Origin: Consotaella salsifontis
GTDB lineage: Bacteria; Pseudomonadota; Alphaproteobacteria; Rhizobiales; Rhizobiaceae
Assembly: GCF_900167365.1 (NCBI RefSeq)
Contig: NZ_FUXL01000015.1
Location: 1-64,000, forward strand
Direction of reading: 5' to 3'
Length of the DNA stretch: 64,000 nt
Below the pieces are notes generated by a model, which was not told where the DNA came from, ran no database searches, and saw only the letters and a list, made by a program, of their open reading frames with translations. A program made the position numbers and the translations under genes. Shown here piece by piece: positions 31,115-39,431 of the stretch (position 1 is the first letter of the stretch; each line of letters starts with the position of its first letter).

Positions 31115-31201
31115 GCGGTCAGGCGTAAGCGCGCTGGCTGGAAGGGGTTGCCCGGGAAGCGCCGACAGTTCGCGGGCCTGGAATGGTGGAGGAGAACCGT
31201 G

Positions 31202-31366
31202 ATGATCCGGCAGCACACGAAGCCTGCCAAACAGGCTACGGTCACCGAAACGGAAGCGGCGGACACTGTCTGCCGGAAATGCGGAGGAACCGGCGAGGTG
31301 GACGGGCATGTTTGCCCGCAATGCAAGGGCACGGGCCGGATAGCCGAACTCGTCAATCCCGCGTGA
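31202..31366 (+). CDS. Small double CxxCxGxG zinc-finger-like protein
   Basis: 54 residues. The C-terminal half has CRKCGGTGEV and CPQCKGTGRI, two CxxCxGxG repeats like half of the DnaJ zinc centre, which could bind one zinc ion. Similar short proteins of unknown role occur in alphaproteobacteria. GGAGGAG lies seven bases before ATG, a strong start; an upstream ATG at 31148 has none. It follows the glycosylase gene by 87 bases. A chaperone or regulatory role is guesswork. Confidence 0.8.
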   Translation: MIRQHTKPAKQATVTETEAADTVCRKCGGTGEVDGHVCPQCKGTGRIAELVNPA

Positions 31367-31548
31367 GGTTGGCTTTCTTGGCCGGGGTCACATGACCAGC
31401 GCCAGAACAGCGCGATCAAAATTCGGCGGTTGATTTTTCATCGGGCGACACGAGATGTGGCGCAGGCTTGGCGGGATGGGCACCCCATCTCGCAGAGTTA
31501 TGGTTCGCCCCTCGCGTCGGGGTAGGCACTGAGTGCGGAGACCTTTTA

Positions 31549-31842
31549 TTGGCGAAGACCTGGGCCAACGCCCCCTCCCCCTGCATCGATGTCTGCAAAT
31601 ACAAGCGCAAGGGGCGCTGCATCGGCTGCGGCATGACCAAGGACGAGAAGAAGGCTTTCGGCCTTCTCAGGGAAAAGGACGCCAAGAAGGCGTTCTTCCG
31701 CGTGCTACTGGATCGCCTAGCGGAACAGGGTGGAGCGGCGTTCTGGGCCACGGCCTATCGTCGCAAATGCGAGAAAAAGGGCCTGCCCTGCCCTCTCGAC
31801 AAGCTGGACCTCTCCGAAGACGCGGAAGAGCCTGCCGCCTGA
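31549..31842 (+). CDS. DUF1289 family cysteine protein
   Basis: 97 residues from a proposed TTG. The core SPCIDVCKYKRKGRCIGCGM is the DUF1289 signature with four conserved cysteines, followed by a helical Lys/Glu-rich tail. Function is unknown; the cysteine pattern suggests a metal site. GGAG lies eight bases before the TTG at 31549. A longer ATG start at 31468 would add 27 poorly conserved residues and cannot be excluded. Its end lies 151 bases from the convergent dps gene. Confidence 0.75.
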   Translation: MAKTWANAPSPCIDVCKYKRKGRCIGCGMTKDEKKAFGLLREKDAKKAFFRVLLDRLAEQGGAAFWATAYRRKCEKKGLPCPLDKLDLSEDAEEPAA

Positions 31843-31907
31843 TGCTCGGCGACCGTCAATACCGTTACCTTGGCGCGGCCAGCACGCGCGCCCCTTCGCA
31901 TGAACGC

Positions 31908-31935
31908 AAAAAGGCCCGGCCTATTTGGCCGGGCC
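31908..31935 (-). terminator. Rho-independent terminator of dps
   Basis: Leftward RNA forms GGCCCGGCC / GGCCGGGCC (nine perfect pairs, 31913-31921 and 31927-31935) with a five-base loop, followed by a run of five T. It lies 59 bases after the dps stop. Confidence 0.88.
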
Positions 31936-31993
31936 AGCGATCAATCGATCGGATTATCGCTCGGCGCGCTATCGCCGGCCAAGCAATGCGCGA

Positions 31994-32461
31994 TCAGAGA
32001 TGAGAGCGCAGCATCCACGCGAACTTGTCATGCGCCTGGATGCGGCCCGTCGCCATATCGTTGGTGCCCCAGTCGCCATGCTTGTCCGAGACTTCGGCAA
32101 GGGCGGTGAAGGTGGCCGACAACGTCTCCTGATCGGCGAGCAGCATCTCGATCATCTCGCGATCGCTGGCGTGACCATCATGCTCCTTGATGGCGCTGCG
32201 ATCTAGGAACTTCGAGTAGCGGCCCTCGGCGTGAGCGTCCAACGCCTTGATGCGCTCCGCCACCTCGTCCTGAGCCTCGAAATGATCCTCATAGATCTTC
32301 TGGAACAACGCATGCAGCGGCCCAAAAGCCATGCCCGTCACGTTCCAATGGAAGTTCTGCGCCTTCGTCGTCGCGACCGCGACATCGGCCAAAGCCTGGC
32401 TGAGCCCCTCGACGAGTTCCTCTTTCGCGGTCGGATCAATCTTCGCTGCTATCAGTGCCAT
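31994..32461 (-). CDS. dps: Dps ferritin-like DNA-binding protein
   Basis: 155 residues, typical for Dps. Ferroxidase residues are visible in AQNFHWNVTG and FEAQDEVAERIKALD, and the last helix is present (KHGDWGTNDMATGRI then HDKFAWMLRSHL). Dps forms 12-mers that oxidise and store iron with hydrogen peroxide and protect DNA. The ATG at 32461 follows AGGAGAG; a longer frame to 32536 runs through the promoter. A 17-base palindrome resembling an Irr box lies about 50 bases upstream. A terminator follows. Likely controlled by iron and peroxide. Confidence 0.95.
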   Translation of the reverse strand: MALIAAKIDPTAKEELVEGLSQALADVAVATTKAQNFHWNVTGMAFGPLHALFQKIYEDHFEAQDEVAERIKALDAHAEGRYSKFLDRSAIKEHDGHASDREMIEMLLADQETLSATFTALAEVSDKHGDWGTNDMATGRIQAHDKFAWMLRSHL

Positions 32462-32503
32462 CGACTCTCTCCTATCTCGCTTGGCCATGGCCAGCGTGGC
32501 ACA

Positions 32504-32534
32504 GGCTCTTTTGGAATAATTCCAAACTAGAGCC
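32504..32534 (-). promoter_or_regulatory. Irr-like palindrome upstream of dps
   Basis: TTTGGAATAATTCCAAA (32510-32526) is a perfect palindrome around one base and matches the Irr (ICE) pattern TTTxGAA-N3-TTCxAAA. Flanks GGCTCT (32504-32509) and AGAGCC (32529-32534) extend the dyad to 31 bases. Irr represses iron-storage genes when iron is scarce. Confidence 0.65.
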
Positions 32535-32576
32535 AAAGCCTCCCAGCTTCAAGGGCGCCCGCGCGCGAACGTTCCG

Positions 32577-33053
32577 CTAAACATCAAGCCCCTTCACGAG
32601 TCCGGCAGACAGAAAGCGCATCCACCGCCGGCCTTCCGACCTTACGCGCCACGCGATGAGGACTCCAGCGCCAGTCGCATCGTCCCGCCGCCATGCCGCA
32701 ATCAGCCGCAGCAGCCAGCACTCGTCGTCTGAAACGGCTTCCGCGCCCGGACGATAAAAGGAAAGCCCGCGAGGAGCGTGATCTTCCAGGCCACGGAAAA
32801 AAGCGACGGCATAGCGCTCCAGCGAAGCCGTGGGCTCGCCCGCGAGGAGAAAGCAGGCCCGCTCCAGGTCAGGACGTGGCGCGAGACGGCTCTTCATCAC
32901 CATCCAGCGCAACCGGTTCAGCTCGTCACGCTCTCTCGGGTTGAGATCGAACCCGGAGCGACACTCGCAGGCACCGCCCGCCTTATGACAGGGAAAGGCA
33001 AGAACCTTGCCCTCGCCCTGCCAGGAGTCCGCCTGCCGCGCCAGCAAACCCAT
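32577..33053 (-). CDS. Hypothetical protein with N-terminal cysteine motif
   Basis: 158 residues from the second ATG; another ATG three codons upstream abuts its Shine-Dalgarno. Visible features are FPCHKAGGACECRSGFDLNP near the N-terminus (three cysteines and a His in a short span), an Arg-rich middle (RLRWMVMKSRLAPRPDLERA) and a C-terminal LLRLIAAWRRDDATGAGVLI. No signal peptide or membrane helix. I do not recognise the family; the cysteine cluster could bind metal. Its stop lies 115 bases from the dps start, on the same strand. Confidence 0.65.
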   Translation of the reverse strand: MGLLARQADSWQGEGKVLAFPCHKAGGACECRSGFDLNPRERDELNRLRWMVMKSRLAPRPDLERACFLLAGEPTASLERYAVAFFRGLEDHAPRGLSFYRPGAEAVSDDECWLLRLIAAWRRDDATGAGVLIAWRVRSEGRRWMRFLSAGLVKGLDV

Positions 33054-33230
33054 CACAACCATCCTCGCATCGGAATTCGATAAACTGGATAATTGCAGTC
33101 AATATTCCTGTCAATCGTCCGGGCCATGACGCAGATCAAACCGGCGCGCCCGCTCGATACCGCCGCCGCAGCGCCGAGCGGGATCACGACGGGAAAAACG
33201 CGGGCACCTCGAAACTCGCGCAAGGCTAAT

Positions 33231-34163
33231 TTAGGCGGCTGTCCCGAACTTGGTCAGCCAGGAGCCATACCATTTCGGCCATTCGGCCGAAGGAGAGCCA
33301 GGCTTGCCCATACCAAAGCCATGTCCGCCGCTCGGCAGGCTATGCAACTCGACTGGCACGCCGACGCGCTGACATGCCTGCTGCATCAGCACGCAATTTT
33401 GAACGCTGCAGATGGGATCGTCCGCCGTCTGCACGAGAAAGACAGGAGGGCAGTCTTTTTCAACGTGGCTGTCTATGGACCATTCGGCGCTCTTTGCCGG
33501 ATCGGGCTTCTTGCCGACGAAGATGCTGTAGGTCGACGTCGTGTCATAGGGCAGGCGAAGAGTGATCACCGGATAGATCAGGGCTGCCGTCGCTGGCCGC
33601 GCCGAAAGATAATCCGCCTTATCGATGGGATCATAGGTCGGCTCGTCAGCCCGCGTCGCCACCAGTCCCGCGAGATGCCCGCCTGCCGAGAACCCGAGGA
33701 CACCGATGCGGTTGGTGTCGATCCCGTAGGCCGCAGCATTGGCGCGAATGAGCCGAACCGCCCGCTGCGCGTCCTGAAGCGGCGCGAAGCCGCCCGCGCT
33801 CCATCCCTCGCCCGGCAACCGGTAGTGCAGCACGAAGGCGGTAATGCCCTTCGCCGCCAGCCACCGCGCCGCGGGCATGGCCTCGTTGTCCATGGAGATT
33901 TCGCGATATCCGCCGCCGCCCAAAACCAGCATCGCCGCACCATTGGGGTGCGCCGGCCGGATCACTTCCATCGCCGGCGAAGAGATGTTGCTCACCGCGC
34001 CGTTGATCAACCGCTCCGACTTGTCGATCGGACCGCCGCCGCCCGGCGCATCGCCAGGCCACATCGCGATGACATCGTTCTTTTCCACAGCGTCGCCCGC
34101 CCATGCCGGCCGCGTGAAAGCCGCCGCGGCAGCAGCCACAAGAAAGGATCTGCGAGATAGCAC
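33231..34163 (-). CDS. Tat-exported alpha/beta-hydrolase esterase
   Basis: 310 residues. A GTG start at 34163 follows GGAGGGG by seven bases and gives a clean Tat signal, SRRSFLVAAAAAAFTRPAWA, for export of a folded protein. The body is an alpha/beta hydrolase of the acetyl-esterase type (COG0657): oxyanion loop GGGGYREISMD, nucleophile Ser159 in GFSAGGH, an acid in TADDP (about 248) and His281 in GGHGFG. It probably hydrolyses small acyl or xylan-like acetyl esters in the periplasm; the substrate is unknown. Downstream of RirA on the same strand with a 434-base gap. Confidence 0.87.
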   Translation of the reverse strand: MLSRRSFLVAAAAAAFTRPAWAGDAVEKNDVIAMWPGDAPGGGGPIDKSERLINGAVSNISSPAMEVIRPAHPNGAAMLVLGGGGYREISMDNEAMPAARWLAAKGITAFVLHYRLPGEGWSAGGFAPLQDAQRAVRLIRANAAAYGIDTNRIGVLGFSAGGHLAGLVATRADEPTYDPIDKADYLSARPATAALIYPVITLRLPYDTTSTYSIFVGKKPDPAKSAEWSIDSHVEKDCPPVFLVQTADDPICSVQNCVLMQQACQRVGVPVELHSLPSGGHGFGMGKPGSPSAEWPKWYGSWLTKFGTAA

Positions 34164-34597
34164 GTCGTGTCCCCTCCGTGCTCCAGCCAATATTCACCCA
34201 CCGCCGATGACGCGCCTCCCCCGTGATCGACGTTAGACGAGCATCGATGAAAAGATTCCGAGCTCACGCCAGGAAGACGGAGAACCGTCGACCAGGATCG
34301 CAGAGCACGCATCCAACGCCCTGTTTTTAAAGCATAAAGATGGTTAAAAATCTGCGACTTTTCCGCATCATCCCGGCGACAAGATGCGGAGCGCACGCCA
34401 AGCGACCACAGCGCGAGGCGACGAAACTGTCGCGTCACGGAAAATGATGTCATGGGAGGGCGATCGTCCGCTACCGCGATTTCAGCCGCACCGCCGGGGC
34501 CGTCGCCGACCTGCGATACTGCCTGGAAGCCCCGCTTCTCTCTGGCGAGCCCCGTCGGTTCCGGCCGCGACCTGCGTCTGGCCGCTTTCGGCCGCTC
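34164..34597. other. 434-base intergenic region between rirA and the esterase gene
   Basis: No gene supported. An A/T-rich patch (near 34320-34360) lies about 160 bases upstream of the esterase start and may hold its promoter. No clear hairpin terminator after rirA. Confidence 0.4.
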
Positions 34598-35092
34598 TTA
34601 GCTGGCAGCCGCCAGAGCTCCCGGCACGGTAGTACCGCCACCGGGCGCCTCCGGACCGTCCAGTCCGAGGCGGGCGCGGATCGAACCCCGCTCCGCGACG
34701 AGGCTCTGGATGGTGAAGCCGCCAAGGGCGTTCAGGAACGCGTCGAGCGCCGCCTTGAGCGCGGCATTGAGCGAGCAGCTATTGATGAGCGGGCAATCCA
34801 CCGCGCCCGTCTCGAAGCATTCGGCGAGCGCGAAGCTCTCCTCGGTCGCCTGAACCACTTCCTTCAAGGTGATTTCGTCGGCCGGCCTTCCCAGCCGGAT
34901 GCCGCCATTGCGCCCGCGCACAGTCTCCACGAAGCCGGCTTCCACCAGCGGCTGGAGGATCTTGAACAGGAAGAGTTCAGAGACGGCATAAGCGCTGGCG
35001 ATCTCGCCGACGCGGCTGAGCCGACCCTCGGTGTTCGCCGCGCAGTACATCAAAATACGGATCGCGTAGTTCGTCTGGCGTGTCAGACGCAT
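34598..35092 (-). CDS. rirA: Rrf2-family iron-responsive regulator RirA
   Basis: 164 residues. The N-terminal winged helix MRLTRQTNYAIRILMYCAAN and LSRVGEIASAYAVSELFLFK are close to rhizobial RirA, as is VRGRNGGIRLG. Three cysteines, Cys92, Cys100 and Cys106 (ECFETGAVDCPLINSC), can hold an Fe-S cluster. RirA represses iron-uptake genes when iron is sufficient. NsrR/IscR are related Rrf2 proteins, but the sequence favours RirA. The ATG at 35092 follows GGAGG. It sits just downstream of an ABC importer, which may be a target. Confidence 0.92.
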   Translation of the reverse strand: MRLTRQTNYAIRILMYCAANTEGRLSRVGEIASAYAVSELFLFKILQPLVEAGFVETVRGRNGGIRLGRPADEITLKEVVQATEESFALAECFETGAVDCPLINSCSLNAALKAALDAFLNALGGFTIQSLVAERGSIRARLGLDGPEAPGGGTTVPGALAAAS

Positions 35093-35233
35093 CACGAGCC
35101 TCCATCAAGCGAAGTCGCTGACGGGCGCTATGGCTTAAAGCCTCTCCGTCGCTCACCTCGGAGACCCGCCCTACGATCAGGCCGCCTGGAGCAATTCGTG
35201 GCCGCCCGTTTCCTGAGCGATAGAAACCACAAA

Positions 35234-35250
35234 TTTAGAAAGACTCCAAG
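35234..35250. promoter_or_regulatory. Imperfect Irr-like half-palindrome upstream of rirA
   Basis: TTTAGAA-AGA-CTCCAAG: the left half matches the Irr box exactly, the right half four of seven bases. It lies about 145 bases before the rirA start. Irr control of rirA is known from Agrobacterium, so the position is reasonable but the site weak. Confidence 0.3.
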
Positions 35251-35292
35251 AACTTTCGCCACCGCAGGGGGTGGAAATGCGAAAAGTCCTGG

Positions 35293-36375
35293 TTATTCCG
35301 CCGCTTCCGGAAGCACGACGGGTCCGCTCTCCAGCACCTGCAAGTCGCCGGGAGCAAAGTGAACCGTCGCGTTTGCGCCGCGCGGCGGAGGCGGCGAAGC
35401 GGGATTGTTGAAGGTGTCGAACAACAGCGTGCTGCCGCCGATCCGCAGGCGGATTCGCACCACCGAGCCGAGGAAGCTCACGTCCTCGATCGTGCCGTTC
35501 AGGCGGTTGGTCGCCTCCGGCCGAGGCGACAGAGAAACGGATTCAGGCCGCAGCGCCAGGGTAAACTGTTCGGCAGACGGACTGGCGGCCAAGCCCGGCA
35601 CCGCCACCGTCTGGCCGTCGATGGCCGCGACCCCCTCGCCCACCGCGACACCATCCAAGGCGTTGAGCGTACCCACAAAGGACGCAACGAAGCGCGAGCG
35701 CGGATGATTGTAGATTTCGAAGGGCGTGCCGATCTGTTCGGCGCATCCGGCATTCATCACCACGATGCGGTCCGACATGGAGAGCGCTTCCTCCTGATCG
35801 TGAGTGACGAAGATGGTCGTGATGCCCAACTCGCGCTGGAGGGACCTTATTTCCTCCCGCAGGGAAACGCGGATCTTGGCATCCAGCGCCGACAGCGGTT
35901 CGTCGAGCAGGAGCACCCGTGGGCTCGGCGCAAGAGCGCGGGCGAGCGCCACGCGCTGCTGCTGGCCGCCGGAGAGCTGGTAAGGATAGCGATGGGCGAG
36001 GTCCGGCAGCTTGATGAGCTCCAGAAGCTCCATCACCCGCCGCGCGATCTCGGCCTTGCCCTGCCCCGCGACCTTGAGTCCGAAGGCCACGTTGTCGAAC
36101 ACCGAGAGGTTGGGAAACAGGGCGTAGGCCTGGAACACCATGCCGATATGCCGCTTGTTCGGCGGCAGCCGCGTCACGTCCTCGCCACCGATCCTGACCC
36201 GTCCCGTCGTTGCGCTTTCGAAGCCCGCGATGATGCGCAGCATCGTCGTCTTGCCGCAGCCGGAGGGGCCGAGGAGCGAGATGAACTCGCCCTTGGCAAT
36301 GGTCAGGTTGAAATCCTTTAGAACTGCGTTCGGTCCGAAGCTCTTGCCGACGCCCTCGATCTCGACGAAGCTCAT
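35293..36375 (-). CDS. ABC transporter ATPase of Fe3+/polyamine type
   Basis: 360 residues. Walker A is GPSGCGKTT, signature LSGGQQQRVALARAL, Walker B RVLLLDEPLSALD and switch His TTIFVTHDQEE. After residue ~240 comes a TOBE domain (SRFVASFVGTLNALDG), so it belongs to the CUT1/FbpC/PotA group. It powers import by the two permeases encoded upstream, in the cytoplasm. GGGAGCAG precedes the ATG. Last gene of a four-gene leftward operon (binding protein, two permeases, ATPase). Confidence 0.92.
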   Translation of the reverse strand: MSFVEIEGVGKSFGPNAVLKDFNLTIAKGEFISLLGPSGCGKTTMLRIIAGFESATTGRVRIGGEDVTRLPPNKRHIGMVFQAYALFPNLSVFDNVAFGLKVAGQGKAEIARRVMELLELIKLPDLAHRYPYQLSGGQQQRVALARALAPSPRVLLLDEPLSALDAKIRVSLREEIRSLQRELGITTIFVTHDQEEALSMSDRIVVMNAGCAEQIGTPFEIYNHPRSRFVASFVGTLNALDGVAVGEGVAAIDGQTVAVPGLAASPSAEQFTLALRPESVSLSPRPEATNRLNGTIEDVSFLGSVVRIRLRIGGSTLLFDTFNNPASPPPPRGANATVHFAPGDLQVLESGPVVLPEAAE

Positions 36376-36396
36376 GGCTCTGCTCCCTGGAAAATC

Positions 36397-37188
36397 CTAG
36401 CGCCGTTGCCGCGCTTTGTGCGCCGGTCGCGCCCCGAGTGACTGCATGAGAACCATGCAAGCCCACGTCACGGCAAAGGCGATCATCGCCAGCGCCGAAG
36501 GCTCATAGGCACGGTTGGTACCGATCAGCGCAAGATAGGGCCCGAAGGCCGGGCGGTTGAGAAGGCTCGCTAGCACGAACTCGCCGATGACGATGGCAAA
36601 TGTCAGAAACGCACCGGATAGAACGGCGGCACGGACATTGGGAAGGATCACCGTGGCGAGAATCCGCCCCCGGCTGGCGCCGAGGCTCTCGCCCGCCTCC
36701 GTCAAGGTGCGGATGTCGATGGCGCCCATACCCGTGTCCACAGCCCGGTACATGTAGGGCAGCGACAAGGTGACGTAGCCGAGGACGAGCAGAACGTTCG
36801 TCCCTCCCGCCGTCGCGGTCAGCGGCACCAGCGAGGACGAATTGTACATCCTGATATAGCCGAAGACGAGAACGATGGGCGGAATCACCAGCGGCAGCAG
36901 CGTGATGAACTCGACCACGGAGCGCAGGCGCGGGAAGCGCAGCCGCACCCAGTAGGCCGTTGGCACCACCAACAACGCGCCGAGCAAGATGGCCGCGACG
37001 GCAGCCACCACCGAGAAGGTGAAGGTATGGCGGAACTCGGGGTCGGCGAAGACAACCCTGTAGGCCTCGAAGCTCCACACGCCGCGAATCATCGACAGCG
37101 AAAACTCGAAGGTCGCCATCAGCGGCAGGAGAAAATAGGCCGCCGCGACGAGAATGACGATCGTCGGACCGAGACGCGATCCCTTCAT
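36397..37188 (-). CDS. ABC transporter permease, PotC/FbpB-like
   Basis: 263 residues and about six membrane helices. The EAA-type loop that docks on the ATPase is LTEAGESLGASRGRILATVI. A typical PotC-like segment is AFLTFAIVIGEFVLASLLNR. It forms half of the channel with the next permease. The ATG at 37188 overlaps the preceding gene's stop (ATGA), indicating coupled translation; an ATG three codons earlier is possible. Confidence 0.9.
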   Translation of the reverse strand: MKGSRLGPTIVILVAAAYFLLPLMATFEFSLSMIRGVWSFEAYRVVFADPEFRHTFTFSVVAAVAAILLGALLVVPTAYWVRLRFPRLRSVVEFITLLPLVIPPIVLVFGYIRMYNSSSLVPLTATAGGTNVLLVLGYVTLSLPYMYRAVDTGMGAIDIRTLTEAGESLGASRGRILATVILPNVRAAVLSGAFLTFAIVIGEFVLASLLNRPAFGPYLALIGTNRAYEPSALAMIAFAVTWACMVLMQSLGARPAHKARQRR

Positions 37189-38093
37189 CGCTGCCATCTC
37201 TCGGCGCGCATGCGCAGCACGATATAGAGAAGGTTGGAGCAGCCGGTGATGAGGATCATCCCGAAGGCCAGCGCATAGCCGAGGTTCGGGTTGTAGAGAA
37301 CATCACCGCGAATCTGCGCGTAAAGAAGGATCGGCACGATATTGAGCGAGGAACCGGTCAGCGCATAGGCCGTCGCAACCGCGCCGAAGGCATTGGCGAA
37401 TAGCAGCAGGAAGCAGCCCAGTAGCGAAGGCAGGAGCACCGGCAGCGCCACATTGGTCCAGTATTGTCGCTTCGTCGCCCCGAGGATCAGCGCCGCCTCG
37501 CGCCATTCGCGCTTCAGCCCGTCGAGCGCCGGCACGATGATGAGCACCATCAGCGGGATCTGGAAATACATGTACGTGACGGTGAGCCCCCAGAAGGAGA
37601 CGACGTTGAAGCCCATCCGGTAGATGTTGATGCCGAACGTATCCCTGAGGAAGAGTGTCACCAGGCCCAGGCGCCCCAACGTGGCCAGAAAGGCGAAGGC
37701 GAGCGGGATGCCGGCAAAGTTCGAGGCGACGCCCGAAAAGGTCACGATGGTCGGCCGTATCCAGCCCGGCAGGCCGCCATGCACGATGGCATAGGCGAGA
37801 AAAAAGCCGATCACGGCGCCAAGGCCCGCCGAAGCCACGGAAACCTCGATCGAGATGCGGTAGGCGGCGACGATGTCGGGCGAGAAGAGGCCGGCGAGAT
37901 TGTCCAGTGTGAACGCGCCGGTGGCATCCTGAAACGCGCCGACCACGAGATAGGCCGTCGGCGCGATCAGAAAGAGAATGGCGAAGGCGAAAAACGGCAC
38001 GGTGCCGAGCCAGCCCCACGATAGCCGTGCCCCCTGCCATCGCGCCGGACCGCGCACGGTCACGGCAGCCCCGGCGTCGTCGGCGGCGCTCAC
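37185..38093 (-). CDS. ABC transporter permease, PotB-like
   Basis: 302 residues. N-terminal helix WGWLGTVPFFAFAILFLIAP is followed by five more, with the coupling loop EWREAALILGATKRQYWTNV. GTG start at 38093 lies seven bases after GGAGG. It partners with the downstream permease, overlapping by four bases. Subfamily typical of iron, spermidine/putrescine or phosphonate importers. Confidence 0.9.
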   Translation of the reverse strand: MSAADDAGAAVTVRGPARWQGARLSWGWLGTVPFFAFAILFLIAPTAYLVVGAFQDATGAFTLDNLAGLFSPDIVAAYRISIEVSVASAGLGAVIGFFLAYAIVHGGLPGWIRPTIVTFSGVASNFAGIPLAFAFLATLGRLGLVTLFLRDTFGINIYRMGFNVVSFWGLTVTYMYFQIPLMVLIIVPALDGLKREWREAALILGATKRQYWTNVALPVLLPSLLGCFLLLFANAFGAVATAYALTGSSLNIVPILLYAQIRGDVLYNPNLGYALAFGMILITGCSNLLYIVLRMRAERWQR

Positions 38094-38160
38094 TGGGCGC
38101 CTCCACTATAGTGGAAGGCGGCAATAGCCGCCGTCCACCCTGTCGGGGAAATACGCATGG

Positions 38161-39267
38161 TCACTTGACGGCAGCGCCGACGACCTTGTCCCATCCGTCA
38201 GCGATGGCCGCCTTCGCGGCGTTCTGATCATCGAGGCTCGGGAACACGGCCTTCTCGTAGTTTTCCGCCGGCGGAAGCTTGTCGAGCAGATCCTGAGGGA
38301 TCTTTCCGGCCTTCGACATCGCGTTGAAGCGGATCGGGTGGCAGTAGCCCTTCAGCCAGGTGAGCTGACCTTCGTCGGAATAGAGATACTCCATCCACAG
38401 CTTCGCCGCGTTGGGATGCGGCGCATAGGCGCTGATGCCCTGAACGTAGACGCCGGCGACGACACCGGAGGACGGAACGGCGACCTCGAGCGGGGGGTTG
38501 CCCTTCATGCTGTCGCGCATGGCGAGAAGATTGTAGTCCCAGTTGAGCGCAACCGGCGTGGTGCCCTGGGCGATCGGGGCGGCCTCCGCGTCGACCGGAA
38601 CGAAGTTGCCCTTCTCGTTAAGCTCCTTGAAGAAGGCGAGCCCCTTGTCGGCAATGTCCTTGCCGTCCTTGGCACCGGCCGAAAGGCCCGCGCCGTAAAG
38701 CGCCATGATGGCATTGTTGGCCGTGCGGGGATCGCCCGCCAGAGCCACCGCGCCCTCGTAGTCGTCCTTGAGCAGGTCGGACCAGTCCTGCGGCACGGTC
38801 TTGATCACGTCGGTGTTCACGCCGAAGGCGAGCACACCATAATAGTCGCCGTACCAAGCGCCATCGGCATCCTTCGCATCGTCCGGAATCTCGTTCCAGG
38901 TCTGCACCTTGTAAGGCATCAGCAGACCGTCTTTTTTCGCCGTCGGGCCGAAGGAGAGGCCGACGTCCAGAACGTCGGGAGCCTGCGGCCCCTTGTTGCC
39001 CTTATTCGCCTTCACCGCCTCGATCTCGTCGCCCGAACCGGCCATCGGGTTCAGCTCGTTGATCTGGATGCCGTACTTGGCCTTGAAGCCCTCGATCATC
39101 TCGCCGTAATTGCACCAGTCGTGCGGCAGGGCGATGGTCGTGAGCTGTCCCTCAGCCTTGGCCGCGGCGACGAGATCGTCCATTGAGGACGACTGGGCGG
39201 CGGCAAGACTGGTCGACATCGCCAAGATCGCAGCCAGCGATCCAACACGGCCGAGATGGTCAGTCAT
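38161..39267 (-). CDS. ABC transporter periplasmic substrate-binding protein
   Basis: 368 residues. A signal peptide (hydrophobic SLAAILAMSTSLAAA, cleaved before QSS) is followed by a mature domain of the family-1/polyamine-iron type. Clear family segments are DVLDVGLSFGPTAKKDGL, AWYGDYYGVLAFGVNTDVI and YLYSDEGQLTWLKGY. It would deliver the substrate to the two permeases. Iron, polyamine or 2-aminoethylphosphonate are all possible; proximity to RirA favours iron but does not prove it. The start at 39267 follows AGGGGG; a longer frame to 39342 lacks a site. Confidence 0.87.
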   Translation of the reverse strand: MTDHLGRVGSLAAILAMSTSLAAAQSSSMDDLVAAAKAEGQLTTIALPHDWCNYGEMIEGFKAKYGIQINELNPMAGSGDEIEAVKANKGNKGPQAPDVLDVGLSFGPTAKKDGLLMPYKVQTWNEIPDDAKDADGAWYGDYYGVLAFGVNTDVIKTVPQDWSDLLKDDYEGAVALAGDPRTANNAIMALYGAGLSAGAKDGKDIADKGLAFFKELNEKGNFVPVDAEAAPIAQGTTPVALNWDYNLLAMRDSMKGNPPLEVAVPSSGVVAGVYVQGISAYAPHPNAAKLWMEYLYSDEGQLTWLKGYCHPIRFNAMSKAGKIPQDLLDKLPPAENYEKAVFPSLDDQNAAKAAIADGWDKVVGAAVK

Positions 39268-39431
39268 AGGATTCCCCCTGTGGATGGCGAAGCCGACATC
39301 GGCCGCCTTAGTCACGGCCCGCGTAACATGACGCGATGACACTTCCGTGTCACTGAAAAAAGGTCGTCAGGCTTCGTTACTCACGGCCAGAAGCGCCTTT
39401 GGGGAAAAGGCGCGAGGCGGCGGCGCCGCAG

